16,479 nt of DNA from JBFLXN01 sp040755715 [NCBI: Candidatus Edwardsbacteria bacterium] (GTDB lineage: Bacteria; Edwardsbacteria; AC1; JBFLXN01): NCBI GenBank assembly GCA_040755715.1, contig JBFLXN010000051.1:1-16479 (forward strand), written 5' to 3'. Positions within the stretch are counted from its first letter, which is position 1. The number at the start of each line of letters is the position of its first letter. Under the pieces are notes generated by a model, which saw only the letters and a list, made by a program, of their open reading frames with translations, did not search any database and was not told the DNA's origin. Of this stretch, positions 6,711-14,185 are shown one piece after another. Both the position numbers and the translations under genes were made by a program.

Positions 6711-9700
6711 ATGTCTCAAAAATCAGAAGAACGGCGTTTAATTACCATTCTTTTTGCTGATTTATCAGGCTTCACTGCCTTAGCCCAACATCTTGACCCT
6801 GAGGATGTCCGAGAGGTGGCTAATATTTGTTTTGAACATCTTAATCAACCCATCATCCAGCAGGGAGGTACAATCCATAAATACGAAGGTGATTTGGTCA
6901 TTGCTTTGTTTGGACTTCCTGCTACCCATGAAGATGACCCAGAAAGGGCGATTAAATCATCCTTAGAGATGATGGAAGCTCTACCTGAAATAAATGAGAA
7001 GCTTACCTCAGAGTTAAAAACAAAGACTAACCTTGGCTTACATATTGGTATAAATAGCGGCACGGTAGTTGTCGGGGAAGTAGGTTCTCCTGAAAAGAAG
7101 GAATATACAGTAATGGGTGATGCGGTCAATCTTGCCTCAAGGCTAAAGGATGCTGCCAAAATGGATGAAATATTAGTTTCTGAACCTGTCTTCAGAGCCT
7201 CAAGATATTTGTTTAATTATGAGGCTCTGCCGCCAGTTTCTCTTAAAGGAATTGAAGAGCCTGTCAGAATATTTAAACCATTAAAAATAAAGGATAAACC
7301 TGACCCGAAACGTGGTATAAAAGGACTTTATTCACCACTTGTAGGCAGGGATAAAGAGTTTGGTTTACTTAAACAAGCAGTAGAAAAATTACCTAAAGGT
7401 AAGGGTGGTGCAATCTTCATCTTCGGTGAAGCCGGTTTGGGTAAATCTCGCCTTTTAGAGGAATTGAAGAAGTTAATCACCAATTACCAATTACCAATTA
7501 CTGTGTTGGAGGGACAATGTCTTTCTTATGGGGAAACTCTTATCTACTGGCCATTCTTAGAGATTCTAAAAAATATATTTGGAATTGCAGATAAGGATTC
7601 TGTGAAAATAATCTCGGAAAAACTGCTGAAAAAGTCTAAAGAAGTTTTCCCTGAAGATTGGCCAGAAATCGTGCCGTACATTGCCCATCTATTTTCTATT
7701 AATTTCACTAATGAACTTAATGAGAAGGTAAAATATCTTGAGGCTCAGGCGTTGAAGATTCAAATATTTTTAAGTATTAGAAAACTATTAGCCACCCTAG
7801 CTAAGAAACAGCCTATCCTTCTTGTAATTGAAGATTGTCACTGGATTGATTCTACTTCTCAGGAACTCTTAGATTTTATCTTTGATGCCTTTAATCTTTC
7901 ATCTCCCTCTTTAGAAAAAGAGGAATCAAAAGGGAATTTATTATTCATCGGTCTATCCCGGATTGATAAGGAAAAGAGGTTCTGGAAGGCAAAGGAGCGA
8001 ATTAAAAAGAGACTCGGTGAGGACTTTCTGGAAATTACCTTAAATCCTCTTGACTATAATGCAAGCACCCAACTCACTTACCATCTCTTGAAAATACCTG
8101 GCATTCCCGAGGAATTCAAAGACAAGATTTTTTCCAAAGCAGAAGGCAATCCATTCTATCTTGAAGAGATTCTTCATTCTATGATAGATTTAGGTATTTT
8201 AATTTTTGAAGGAGGTGTGTGGAAACTCTCAACTCCTGACTCTCAATTCTCAACTATTTCAATTCCTGATACAGTCCAGGCAGTCATTGCCTCAAGATTA
8301 GACAGGCTTGAATCAGACATAAGAGATGTCTTGCAGACGGCTTCGGTAATAGGAAGAAGCTTTTACGAGCGGATTTTAGAATATCTGTCTGGAGTTGATG
8401 CTCTGATGTTGAGCCTTTATCTGACAGCCCTCGAGGAGTTTGAATATATACAAAAATCTGAAATCTCCCCGGCCTCGCTCCGCGAAGCGGAGCAGGCAAA
8501 TCTGAAATCTGAAATAGAATATATGTTCAGGCACCCTCTTCTTCAGGAGGTTGCCTACAATGGCTTATTGAAGAAGAAACGAAGAGAACTTCACCAAAAA
8601 ACAGCGCAGATAATAGAAGAAATTTACAGAGATAGATTAGATGAATTTACTGATATATTGGCCCGTCAGTATGCTAATAGTGATAATCCTGATAAGGCTA
8701 TTGAATGGTTGAAAAGGGCGGGTGAAAAAGCAAAGGGAAGATACGCAACCGATGAAGCGATAAAATATTTCCAAAAGTTAATATCAATTATAAAAGAGGA
8801 GAAAATTGTAGAGGCAGACCTTGTATCTGTCCAATTATGCCAGGCTTATGAAGCACTGGGTGATATTTATAGTTTGAAAAGCGAATATGATGAGGCAATA
8901 AAAAATTATAGGGAAATGTCTAGCGCCGCAGAGGATAAAATAATTCAGTCAAGGTCAAAAAGAAAGATTGCTGGTATATATAGGAACCAGGGCAAGTTTA
9001 ATGATTCATTAAAATACCTTGAGGAGGCCGTAGAGGCAATTTATGAATTGTCCCTACAAGATGCGATTCTTGAAAAATCTGAAATTCATATAGCCAAAGG
9101 TTGGACTTACTGGGTAAAAGGAGAAATTGAAAAAGCCTGGGAAGAAAGTGAAACAGGATTGAACATAATAGGGGCGATTTGCGAATTGCCCTCTGAGAAA
9201 AAGATAAAAACTATAAAATCAAGAGCATTTAATAATTTAGGGGTAATTTCTCGGAACAAAGGTGAATATGATAAGGCAATCGAATTTTATCAAAAGTTTT
9301 TAGAAATATCAGAGGAGACTGGAAATAAACAGGGAATTGGCATAGCCAGTGGCAATTTAGGTAATGTGTATCTTGATAAAGGGGAATGTGATAAGGCAAT
9401 TGAGCTTTATCAAAAGTATTTAGAAATGTCAGAAGAAATAGGTGATAAACAAGGAATTGGAATGGCCAGTGGTAATTTAGGAGTGGTGTATTATAATAAA
9501 GGTGAAAATAATAAGGCCATTGAACTTTTTCAAAAGTCTTTAAAAATATCTAAGGAGATAAACTATAAGCGAGGAATTTGGACGGCCAGTAACAATTTAG
9601 GAAAGGTATATTTTCGTAAAAGTGAATATGATGAGGCAATTGAATTTTATCAAGGGTCTTTAGAAATATCCAAAGAAATAGGCGATAAACAAGGAATGGG

Positions 9701-12700
9701 CATAACAAATGGCAATTTAGGAGGTGTGTATTTAGAAATTGGTGAATTAAAGAGGGCAAAAAGATATCTCTTAAAATCAGAAAAGATGCTTAAAGAAATA
9801 GGAGATAAAAAAACATTGATAGAAGTATATTTAAATTTGGCAGAATTACAGATAAAGACAGAGAACAGAGGGCAGAAGGCAGATGGCAGATGGCAGGAGA
9901 CAGAAGACAGGATTAAGAAGGCAGTTGGGTATGCAGAACAAGCCTTGAAACTTGCCGAGGAAATAGATTCAGAGTCTGGGAAAGCAGGTGGCTATTTTGC
10001 CTTTGGAAAGATACTAAGGAATTTGACAGGAGAAGAGTTAGAGACTTCACAACTAAAAGAGACTGTTCACAGACTGATACAGTTGTGTGACGATGTGGAT
10101 TCTTCTTTATCAGCATATAAGCACATCAACATTTCGGCATGTTTTTTCAGAAAGGCAATGGAAATTTACAGCAGACTCGGGCAGAAAAGATCACTCGCTG
10201 ATGTTTACTTTGAATATGGCAAGTTGTTAGGAGACTTGGTAGGACAGGCATTGTTGCCCGTCGAAAATACAGCCGAAAGATATTTCAACAAGGCGCTGGA
10301 GATTTATAAAGAGTTGAAGTTAGTGCATAAAGTAAAAGAAATAGAGAAGATTTATTCGTGTAAATCAGTGGCTGAAAAAAATAAACCCATGAAATGCCCC
10401 AAATGCAACTTTGAAAACCCCGAAGGCCAAAAGTTCTGCGGAGAATGCGGCACGGCCATAATGTACACCCAGAGCGAAGCCGAGCTGGAGGCAAGACTCA
10501 AAGCCATGCAGGCCTTTATACCTGAGAGCCTGGCCGAAAAGATAAGAAAAAGCAAGGGACAAATAGAAGGCGAGCGCCGGTTTGTAACGGTGATATTTGC
10601 CGATGTTTCAGGCTTTACCGCCATGTCTGAGGTTTTAGACCCCGAAGAAGTTACCACCATTATGAATGAGTGCTTCAAAGGACTGGTGGAGATAGTCTAC
10701 AAATTTGAAGGGACGATAGACAAGTTCATCGGCGACTGCATTATGGCGTTGTGGGGCGCGCCAGTTTCGCATGAGGATGATCCGGAGCGGGCAGTAAGAG
10801 CTGCTCTGGAGATGATGGAAATTATAAAGCGATTTAACCAAGAAAAGAATATTGAAGAGCCTGGTCTGATGCTGCATATTGGAATAAATACCGGCTGGGT
10901 AATTGCCGGAACCGTGGGAGCAGACTTGCGGATGGACTACACTGTTATGGGTGATACAGTAAATCTGGCCTCCAGGCTGGAGGGCGCGGCCAAAAGGGGA
11001 CAGATATTCATTAGCCAAAAGACGGCCGAGCTTTCTAAAGGGACATTTGACTTAAAAGAAGTAGCACCATTAAAACTGAAGGGCAAGCGCAAGCCGGTTG
11101 TTGCCTACGAGGTTTTGAGATTAGCCAGGCGTCCTCGTCCCTCTCGCGGGATTATGGTCCGCTCCGAGATGGTGGGCCGGGAAAAGGAGTTTGCACTGCT
11201 TAAGGAGAGATTGAACAAAGTCAAAGAATATAAAACTGGGCGGGTTGTATTTATCACTGGAGAAGCTGGCATTGGCAAGACTAGACTTAGCGAGGAATTT
11301 GGCAATTACGCCCTGCAAGAAGGTTTTCTCTGGGTGCCGGGAAGGTGCCTTTCTTATGGTAAAACCATTTCCTACTGGGTGTTTCTGGAAATGCTGCGTT
11401 CTGTCTTTGGTATCTGGGAATTGGATAAACCTGAAGCAATGAGAGAAAGGGTGAAGGAAAGGCTAAAGAAGCTATTTCCAGATAAATTTGAAGAAGTCTA
11501 TCCTTATATATTGACTTTGCTTTCATTGGAAGTTGAGGAGGAATACCAGATAAAAGTAAAATATCTTGATGCCAAAAGTTTGCGACTGGCGATATTCTGT
11601 GCGGTGAGAGATTTGTTCGTGGCCTTATCTCAACTTAGGCCGGTGATATTTGCCTTCGAGGACTGGCACTGGGCAGACATTTCATCAGTTGAACTGTTTG
11701 AGTTTCTACTCAACTTCGTTGATAAATCACAGATTTTATTATTGGCGGTGATGAGACCGGAGAAGGACTCACCTGGCTGGAACGCCTTGGAAACGGCAAA
11801 AAAGCAAATGGGTAATTTGGCTGAGGAGATAGCCCTTAGGCCTTTGGAAAAAGATGACACCGACCAATTGGTCAACAATCTTATAACTGGCATCCCTGAA
11901 CAATTGCAGACGATTATTTTGACCAAATCCGAGGGCAATCCATTTTTTGTGGAAGAAATCATCCGCAGTCTTATAGATTCTGATATTTTGATTTTTAAGG
12001 ACGAGGCTTGGCACCTCTCCCCTCTAAAAAGAGGGGACGGCGGCGTGTCCGCTCTAGAGATCCCTGACCGGATAGAGCTTTTGATTTCATCACGGATAGA
12101 CCGGCTGGCCGATGATGCTAAACAGGTCTTGCAAGCGGCTTCGGTTATTGGATTTAGTTTCTACCAGAAGGTTTTAGAATATATCACTCAATTAGAAAAA
12201 GAATTAGATACCCACTTGAATAATCTTGAACAACGAGAATTTATCCTTAAAAAACTGTCTACTGACTACTGTCTACTTTCTACCGAATTAGAGTATATCT
12301 TCAAGCATCCTTTAATTCAGGAAGTAGCCTATAATGGGTTATTAAAGAAGAGACGGAAAGAGTTTCACCGCAAGGTAGGCGAGTGTATTGAGGAGTTATC
12401 TAAAGACCGGTTGGAAGAGTTTTATGGAATGTTAGCGCATCATTATTTTTTGGCTGAGGAGTGGGAAAAGGCAAAAAAATATTTAGACAAGGCAGCTGAG
12501 AATGCATTAAAACACTTTGATAATGATGTGGCAGTCAACTTCTATAAAAAACTGAAGTCAATCTATGAAGACGAAGGAGAGAAAAATAATGTAGGTGTCG
12601 TATGTAGTAAACTCGGCAGGATATTTAATCGCCATATAGGAAATAGTAATGAAGCATCACAGAATTTAGACCAAGCGATTAAACTATGTAATGAAGACAC

Positions 12701-14006
12701 ACCAGAGATAATTGATGCATACAAAGAAATGTCTGCAATCTGTAGAGATAAGGAAGACTATGCGAGTGCAATAAAATGTTTACATAAGGCATATCGGCTG
12801 GCTAAAAAGTATGAATTGTGGGAGAAACTTCTTGATGTATATCAAAGATTGTCGCAAGACGTTTACTATAATATGCTTGCGAAAGATTATAATAGGCACC
12901 GCAGAGACCTATATATCGCACGGGGTTTATACTGGCGTAGAAAAGCCGTAGAACTTGAACAAAAAATTGGAAATTTTTATAGATTGGCGAGGGAATATGC
13001 AGAGATTATGCAATTTTATTTACTAATATACGATATGAAAAATGCAAAGATATATCTACAGAAAACATTTGATACACTAAAAAAATATAAACTTGAGTGG
13101 GACCCTGAATATAAAGGTTGGTTTAATAGGATGCTTGGCGAATATTACGATAAAATTGAAGATTTTGATAAAGCTGAACACCACTGGATTGAGACACTTA
13201 AAATTTTTGAGGAAATGAATCTCTGGCGTGGTAAAGTTATTGCATTAAATAATTTACAATACTTTTACGGCAGTATACGAGAAGATTGGAACAAATGGAT
13301 TGAAATGCTAAAGAAATACATTGAAATAGTGTTTGACGAAAAGCGTATTCGCGTACGTAATTTTTGGTTGGCAGAAGCGTACATTCATAAAGGTGAATAT
13401 GATAATGCAGAGAAATATTTAAAAATCGTATTAGGATATTCAAATGCCAATAATTACGAGGAAGATTTACCAATAATATATGCTAAACTTGGTGTTGTTA
13501 TGTACAAAAAAAGTAGCAAACAGGAGGCTTTAGAATACCTGCTCAAAGCCGAAAGATATTTACAGAACATAGCTAAAAAAGATAAACTTAAAAGAGTTTA
13601 TAACTCACTATCAGAAAGCTTTCTTGAGTTACAAGAGTATGAAAAGGCGATGGAATACGCCAATAAATTGTTACAAATGACTGACAAAATAGATAAATTA
13701 GACCAATGTGAAGTAAAATATCTTATTGCGAGAATACAAGTGGCACAAAAGAAATTTAATGATGCAAATAATACCTTTGCCACCTTCGTACCTATATTAG
13801 AAAATTTGAAAGAAGGTAGAGAAATCTTAATAAAGGTCTATGCAGATTATGGTAAATTGCTTATTGAACAACGAATAGATATAGAAAAGGGCACAAGATA
13901 TTTGCAAGAGGCTATTGATTGGTATCGCAAAGCAAGAAATACTGTTAAAGTTGATAATCTATCAAAGCTACTGAATCTTAAAGAATCTAAAATTGAAAGA
14001 GGCTAA
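6711..14006 (+). CDS. Tandem-fused double adenylyl cyclase / STAND-type ATPase / TPR protein (2431 aa)
   Basis: The protein has six blocks. Copy 1: class III cyclase (~8-190), AAA_16/STAND-like ATPase (~205-640), TPR solenoid (~650-1215). Copy 2: zinc ribbon (C1229, C1232, C1243, C1246), cyclase (~1285-1468), ATPase (~1485-1895), TPRs (~1900-2425). Both cyclases look competent. Metal-binding Asp are D17/D61 and D1298/D1342; the adenine-contacting Lys are K57 and K1338. T133 and T1411 (YTVMGD) stand where class IIIa enzymes have Asp, as in class IIIb, soluble-AC-like enzymes. The transition-state Asn/Arg are N140/R144 and N1418/R1422. Walker A motifs are GEAGLGKS (239-246) and GEAGIGKT (1517-1524); Walker B regions are LLVIED (370-375) and FAFED (1647-1651). 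It has no signal peptide or membrane segment, so it is presumably cytosolic, making cAMP in response to partners sensed by the ATPase/TPR parts (inference). Met1227 (position 10389) begins a canonical zinc-ribbon start, so the frame looks like two fused genes. The ATG at 6711 lacks a clear ribosome-binding site. Confidence 0.93.
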   Translation: MSQKSEERRLITILFADLSGFTALAQHLDPEDVREVANICFEHLNQPIIQQGGTIHKYEGDLVIALFGLPATHEDDPERAIKSSLEMMEALPEINEKLTSELKTKTNLGLHIGINSGTVVVGEVGSPEKKEYTVMGDAVNLASRLKDAAKMDEILVSEPVFRASRYLFNYEALPPVSLKGIEEPVRIFKPLKIKDKPDPKRGIKGLYSPLVGRDKEFGLLKQAVEKLPKGKGGAIFIFGEAGLGKSRLLEELKKLITNYQLPITVLEGQCLSYGETLIYWPFLEILKNIFGIADKDSVKIISEKLLKKSKEVFPEDWPEIVPYIAHLFSINFTNELNEKVKYLEAQALKIQIFLSIRKLLATLAKKQPILLVIEDCHWIDSTSQELLDFIFDAFNLSSPSLEKEESKGNLLFIGLSRIDKEKRFWKAKERIKKRLGEDFLEITLNPLDYNASTQLTYHLLKIPGIPEEFKDKIFSKAEGNPFYLEEILHSMIDLGILIFEGGVWKLSTPDSQFSTISIPDTVQAVIASRLDRLESDIRDVLQTASVIGRSFYERILEYLSGVDALMLSLYLTALEEFEYIQKSEISPASLREAEQANLKSEIEYMFRHPLLQEVAYNGLLKKKRRELHQKTAQIIEEIYRDRLDEFTDILARQYANSDNPDKAIEWLKRAGEKAKGRYATDEAIKYFQKLISIIKEEKIVEADLVSVQLCQAYEALGDIYSLKSEYDEAIKNYREMSSAAEDKIIQSRSKRKIAGIYRNQGKFNDSLKYLEEAVEAIYELSLQDAILEKSEIHIAKGWTYWVKGEIEKAWEESETGLNIIGAICELPSEKKIKTIKSRAFNNLGVISRNKGEYDKAIEFYQKFLEISEETGNKQGIGIASGNLGNVYLDKGECDKAIELYQKYLEMSEEIGDKQGIGMASGNLGVVYYNKGENNKAIELFQKSLKISKEINYKRGIWTASNNLGKVYFRKSEYDEAIEFYQGSLEISKEIGDKQGMGITNGNLGGVYLEIGELKRAKRYLLKSEKMLKEIGDKKTLIEVYLNLAELQIKTENRGQKADGRWQETEDRIKKAVGYAEQALKLAEEIDSESGKAGGYFAFGKILRNLTGEELETSQLKETVHRLIQLCDDVDSSLSAYKHINISACFFRKAMEIYSRLGQKRSLADVYFEYGKLLGDLVGQALLPVENTAERYFNKALEIYKELKLVHKVKEIEKIYSCKSVAEKNKPMKCPKCNFENPEGQKFCGECGTAIMYTQSEAELEARLKAMQAFIPESLAEKIRKSKGQIEGERRFVTVIFADVSGFTAMSEVLDPEEVTTIMNECFKGLVEIVYKFEGTIDKFIGDCIMALWGAPVSHEDDPERAVRAALEMMEIIKRFNQEKNIEEPGLMLHIGINTGWVIAGTVGADLRMDYTVMGDTVNLASRLEGAAKRGQIFISQKTAELSKGTFDLKEVAPLKLKGKRKPVVAYEVLRLARRPRPSRGIMVRSEMVGREKEFALLKERLNKVKEYKTGRVVFITGEAGIGKTRLSEEFGNYALQEGFLWVPGRCLSYGKTISYWVFLEMLRSVFGIWELDKPEAMRERVKERLKKLFPDKFEEVYPYILTLLSLEVEEEYQIKVKYLDAKSLRLAIFCAVRDLFVALSQLRPVIFAFEDWHWADISSVELFEFLLNFVDKSQILLLAVMRPEKDSPGWNALETAKKQMGNLAEEIALRPLEKDDTDQLVNNLITGIPEQLQTIILTKSEGNPFFVEEIIRSLIDSDILIFKDEAWHLSPLKRGDGGVSALEIPDRIELLISSRIDRLADDAKQVLQAASVIGFSFYQKVLEYITQLEKELDTHLNNLEQREFILKKLSTDYCLLSTELEYIFKHPLIQEVAYNGLLKKRRKEFHRKVGECIEELSKDRLEEFYGMLAHHYFLAEEWEKAKKYLDKAAENALKHFDNDVAVNFYKKLKSIYEDEGEKNNVGVVCSKLGRIFNRHIGNSNEASQNLDQAIKLCNEDTPEIIDAYKEMSAICRDKEDYASAIKCLHKAYRLAKKYELWEKLLDVYQRLSQDVYYNMLAKDYNRHRRDLYIARGLYWRRKAVELEQKIGNFYRLAREYAEIMQFYLLIYDMKNAKIYLQKTFDTLKKYKLEWDPEYKGWFNRMLGEYYDKIEDFDKAEHHWIETLKIFEEMNLWRGKVIALNNLQYFYGSIREDWNKWIEMLKKYIEIVFDEKRIRVRNFWLAEAYIHKGEYDNAEKYLKIVLGYSNANNYEEDLPIIYAKLGVVMYKKSSKQEALEYLLKAERYLQNIAKKDKLKRVYNSLSESFLELQEYEKAMEYANKLLQMTDKIDKLDQCEVKYLIARIQVAQKKFNDANNTFATFVPILENLKEGREILIKVYADYGKLLIEQRIDIEKGTRYLQEAIDWYRKARNTVKVDNLSKLLNLKESKIERG
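7476..7502 (+). repeat. In-frame ACCAATTACCAATTACC tract in ATPase copy 1
   Basis: A tandem CAATTAC tract encodes ITNYQLPIT (256-264), soon after Walker A. It resembles the ACCAATAACCAA palindrome arms at 1190-1244. The equivalent stretch of copy 2 (FGNYALQEGF) lacks it and is only two residues shorter, so the tract may have replaced rather than added residues. Confidence 0.5.
8225..8260 (+). repeat. In-frame CTCAACTC-type direct repeat, loop site 1, copy 1
   Basis: An iterated CTCAACTCCTGACTCTCAA tract encodes STPDSQFSTIS between W504-K-L and IPDTVQ. The same loop of copy 2 (12014-12050) carries an unrelated repeat. Confidence 0.55.
8454..8510 (+). repeat. In-frame mini-element: 13-bp direct repeats around a palindrome, loop site 2, copy 1
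   Basis: AAATCTGAAATCT at 8454-8466 is repeated perfectly at 8498-8510. The 31-base interval contains a perfect GC-rich palindrome GCTCCGC-GAA-GCGGAGC (8477-8493), out of character with the AT-rich surroundings. It encodes KSEISPASLREAEQANLKSE, placed just before the conserved EYMFRHPL. The direct-repeat-plus-palindrome layout resembles a miniature insertion. The same loop in copy 2 holds a different repeat. Confidence 0.7.
9231..9830 (+). repeat. Five tandem 120-bp (40-residue) TPR units
   Basis: Residues 841-1040 are five 40-residue units starting at 841, 881, 921, 961 and 1001. Each follows NNLGxVYxxKGEYDKAIEFY...LEISEEIGDKQGIGxAS. The 40-residue period with the GNLG and GDKQG motifs is the LGN/kinesin-light-chain style of tetratricopeptide repeat, a protein- or peptide-binding groove. 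Nucleotide similarity between units is also high, especially the second and third, pointing to recent duplication. Copy number could vary between strains. Confidence 0.85.
9855..9912 (+). repeat. In-frame purine-rich CAGA/GGCAGA repeat in copy 1 TPR region
   Basis: Iterated units such as GGCAGAAGGCAGATGGCAG encode KTENRGQKADGRWQETEDR (1049-1067), a hydrophilic insert interrupting the TPR helices. Composition differs from the flanking TPR code, and it has the look of a dispersed low-complexity repeat read in frame. Confidence 0.55.
10239..10270 (+). repeat. Possible in-frame repeat fragment encoding VGQALLPVENT
   Basis: GTAGGACAGGCATTGTTGCC interrupts a TPR just before ERYFNKALEIYKEL. The VGQALLPV peptide is unlike TPR sequence. 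It is of the type I recall from translated dispersed repeats in uncultured-bacterium genomes, but nothing else in this window matches it. Confidence 0.35.
12014..12050 (+). repeat. In-frame palindromic repeat, loop site 1, copy 2
   Basis: CCCCTCT-AAAA-AGAGGGG (12019-12036) is a perfect 7-bp stem with a 4-base loop, followed by GC-rich ACGGCGGCGTGTCC. It encodes SPLKRGDGGVS between W1767-H-L and EIPDRIEL. This is the same loop that holds a CTCAACTC-type repeat in copy 1. Confidence 0.65.
12255..12289 (+). repeat. In-frame CTGTCTACT direct repeat, loop site 2, copy 2
   Basis: CTGTCTACT at 12255-12263 is repeated at 12269-12277, with a further TTCTAC unit after. The tract encodes LSTDYCLLSTEL just before EYIFKHPLIQEVAYNGLL. 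This is the same position at which copy 1 carries the 8454-8510 mini-element. Confidence 0.6.
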
Positions 14007-14017
14007 CAGCTAATTTT

Positions 14018-14128
14018 ATGAAATGCTCAAAATGTAATTTTGAAAATCCCGAGGGGGCCAGAAGTTCTACGGAGAGTGCGAGGCCAATTTGGCCGAGCTA
14101 CGTCGGGTTCAGAAGTTTGCCCATTTGA
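14018..14128 (+). pseudogene. Frameshifted remnant of a zinc-ribbon cyclase gene start
   Basis: The ATG opens MKCSKCNFENPEG, nearly identical to the starts at 10389 and 16005. After the GAGGGGG run the frame is wrong. Shifting by one base restores GQKFYGECEANLAELRR, which matches KFCGECGANLAELRR of the 16005 copy, with the third zinc Cys changed to Tyr. Homology ends after about 30 residues, and even the corrected frame stops shortly after. It lies 11 bases after the giant gene's stop. This is the dead 5' end of a third or fourth paralogue, not a functional gene. Confidence 0.8.
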
Positions 14129-14185
14129 AAAATTAGCAATGTGGACTTTTCTTAAAGTAGAACAAAAAGGAGATAAAATCGTTCT

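Noticed and set aside
9231-9830. CRISPR-like array suspected from regular 120-bp repeats
   Set aside because: The repeats are coding TPR units with no unique spacers between short repeats.
1760-13783. Numerous minus-strand open frames of 60-130 codons
   Set aside because: All lie opposite strongly supported + strand genes, show no family motifs and have low-complexity translations; they are antisense shadows.
6711-14006. Antiphage STAND (Avs-like) defence role for the giant protein
   Set aside because: STAND-like ATPase plus TPRs invite the idea, but the N-terminal effectors are cyclases and no defence genes are adjacent; a general signalling role fits better.
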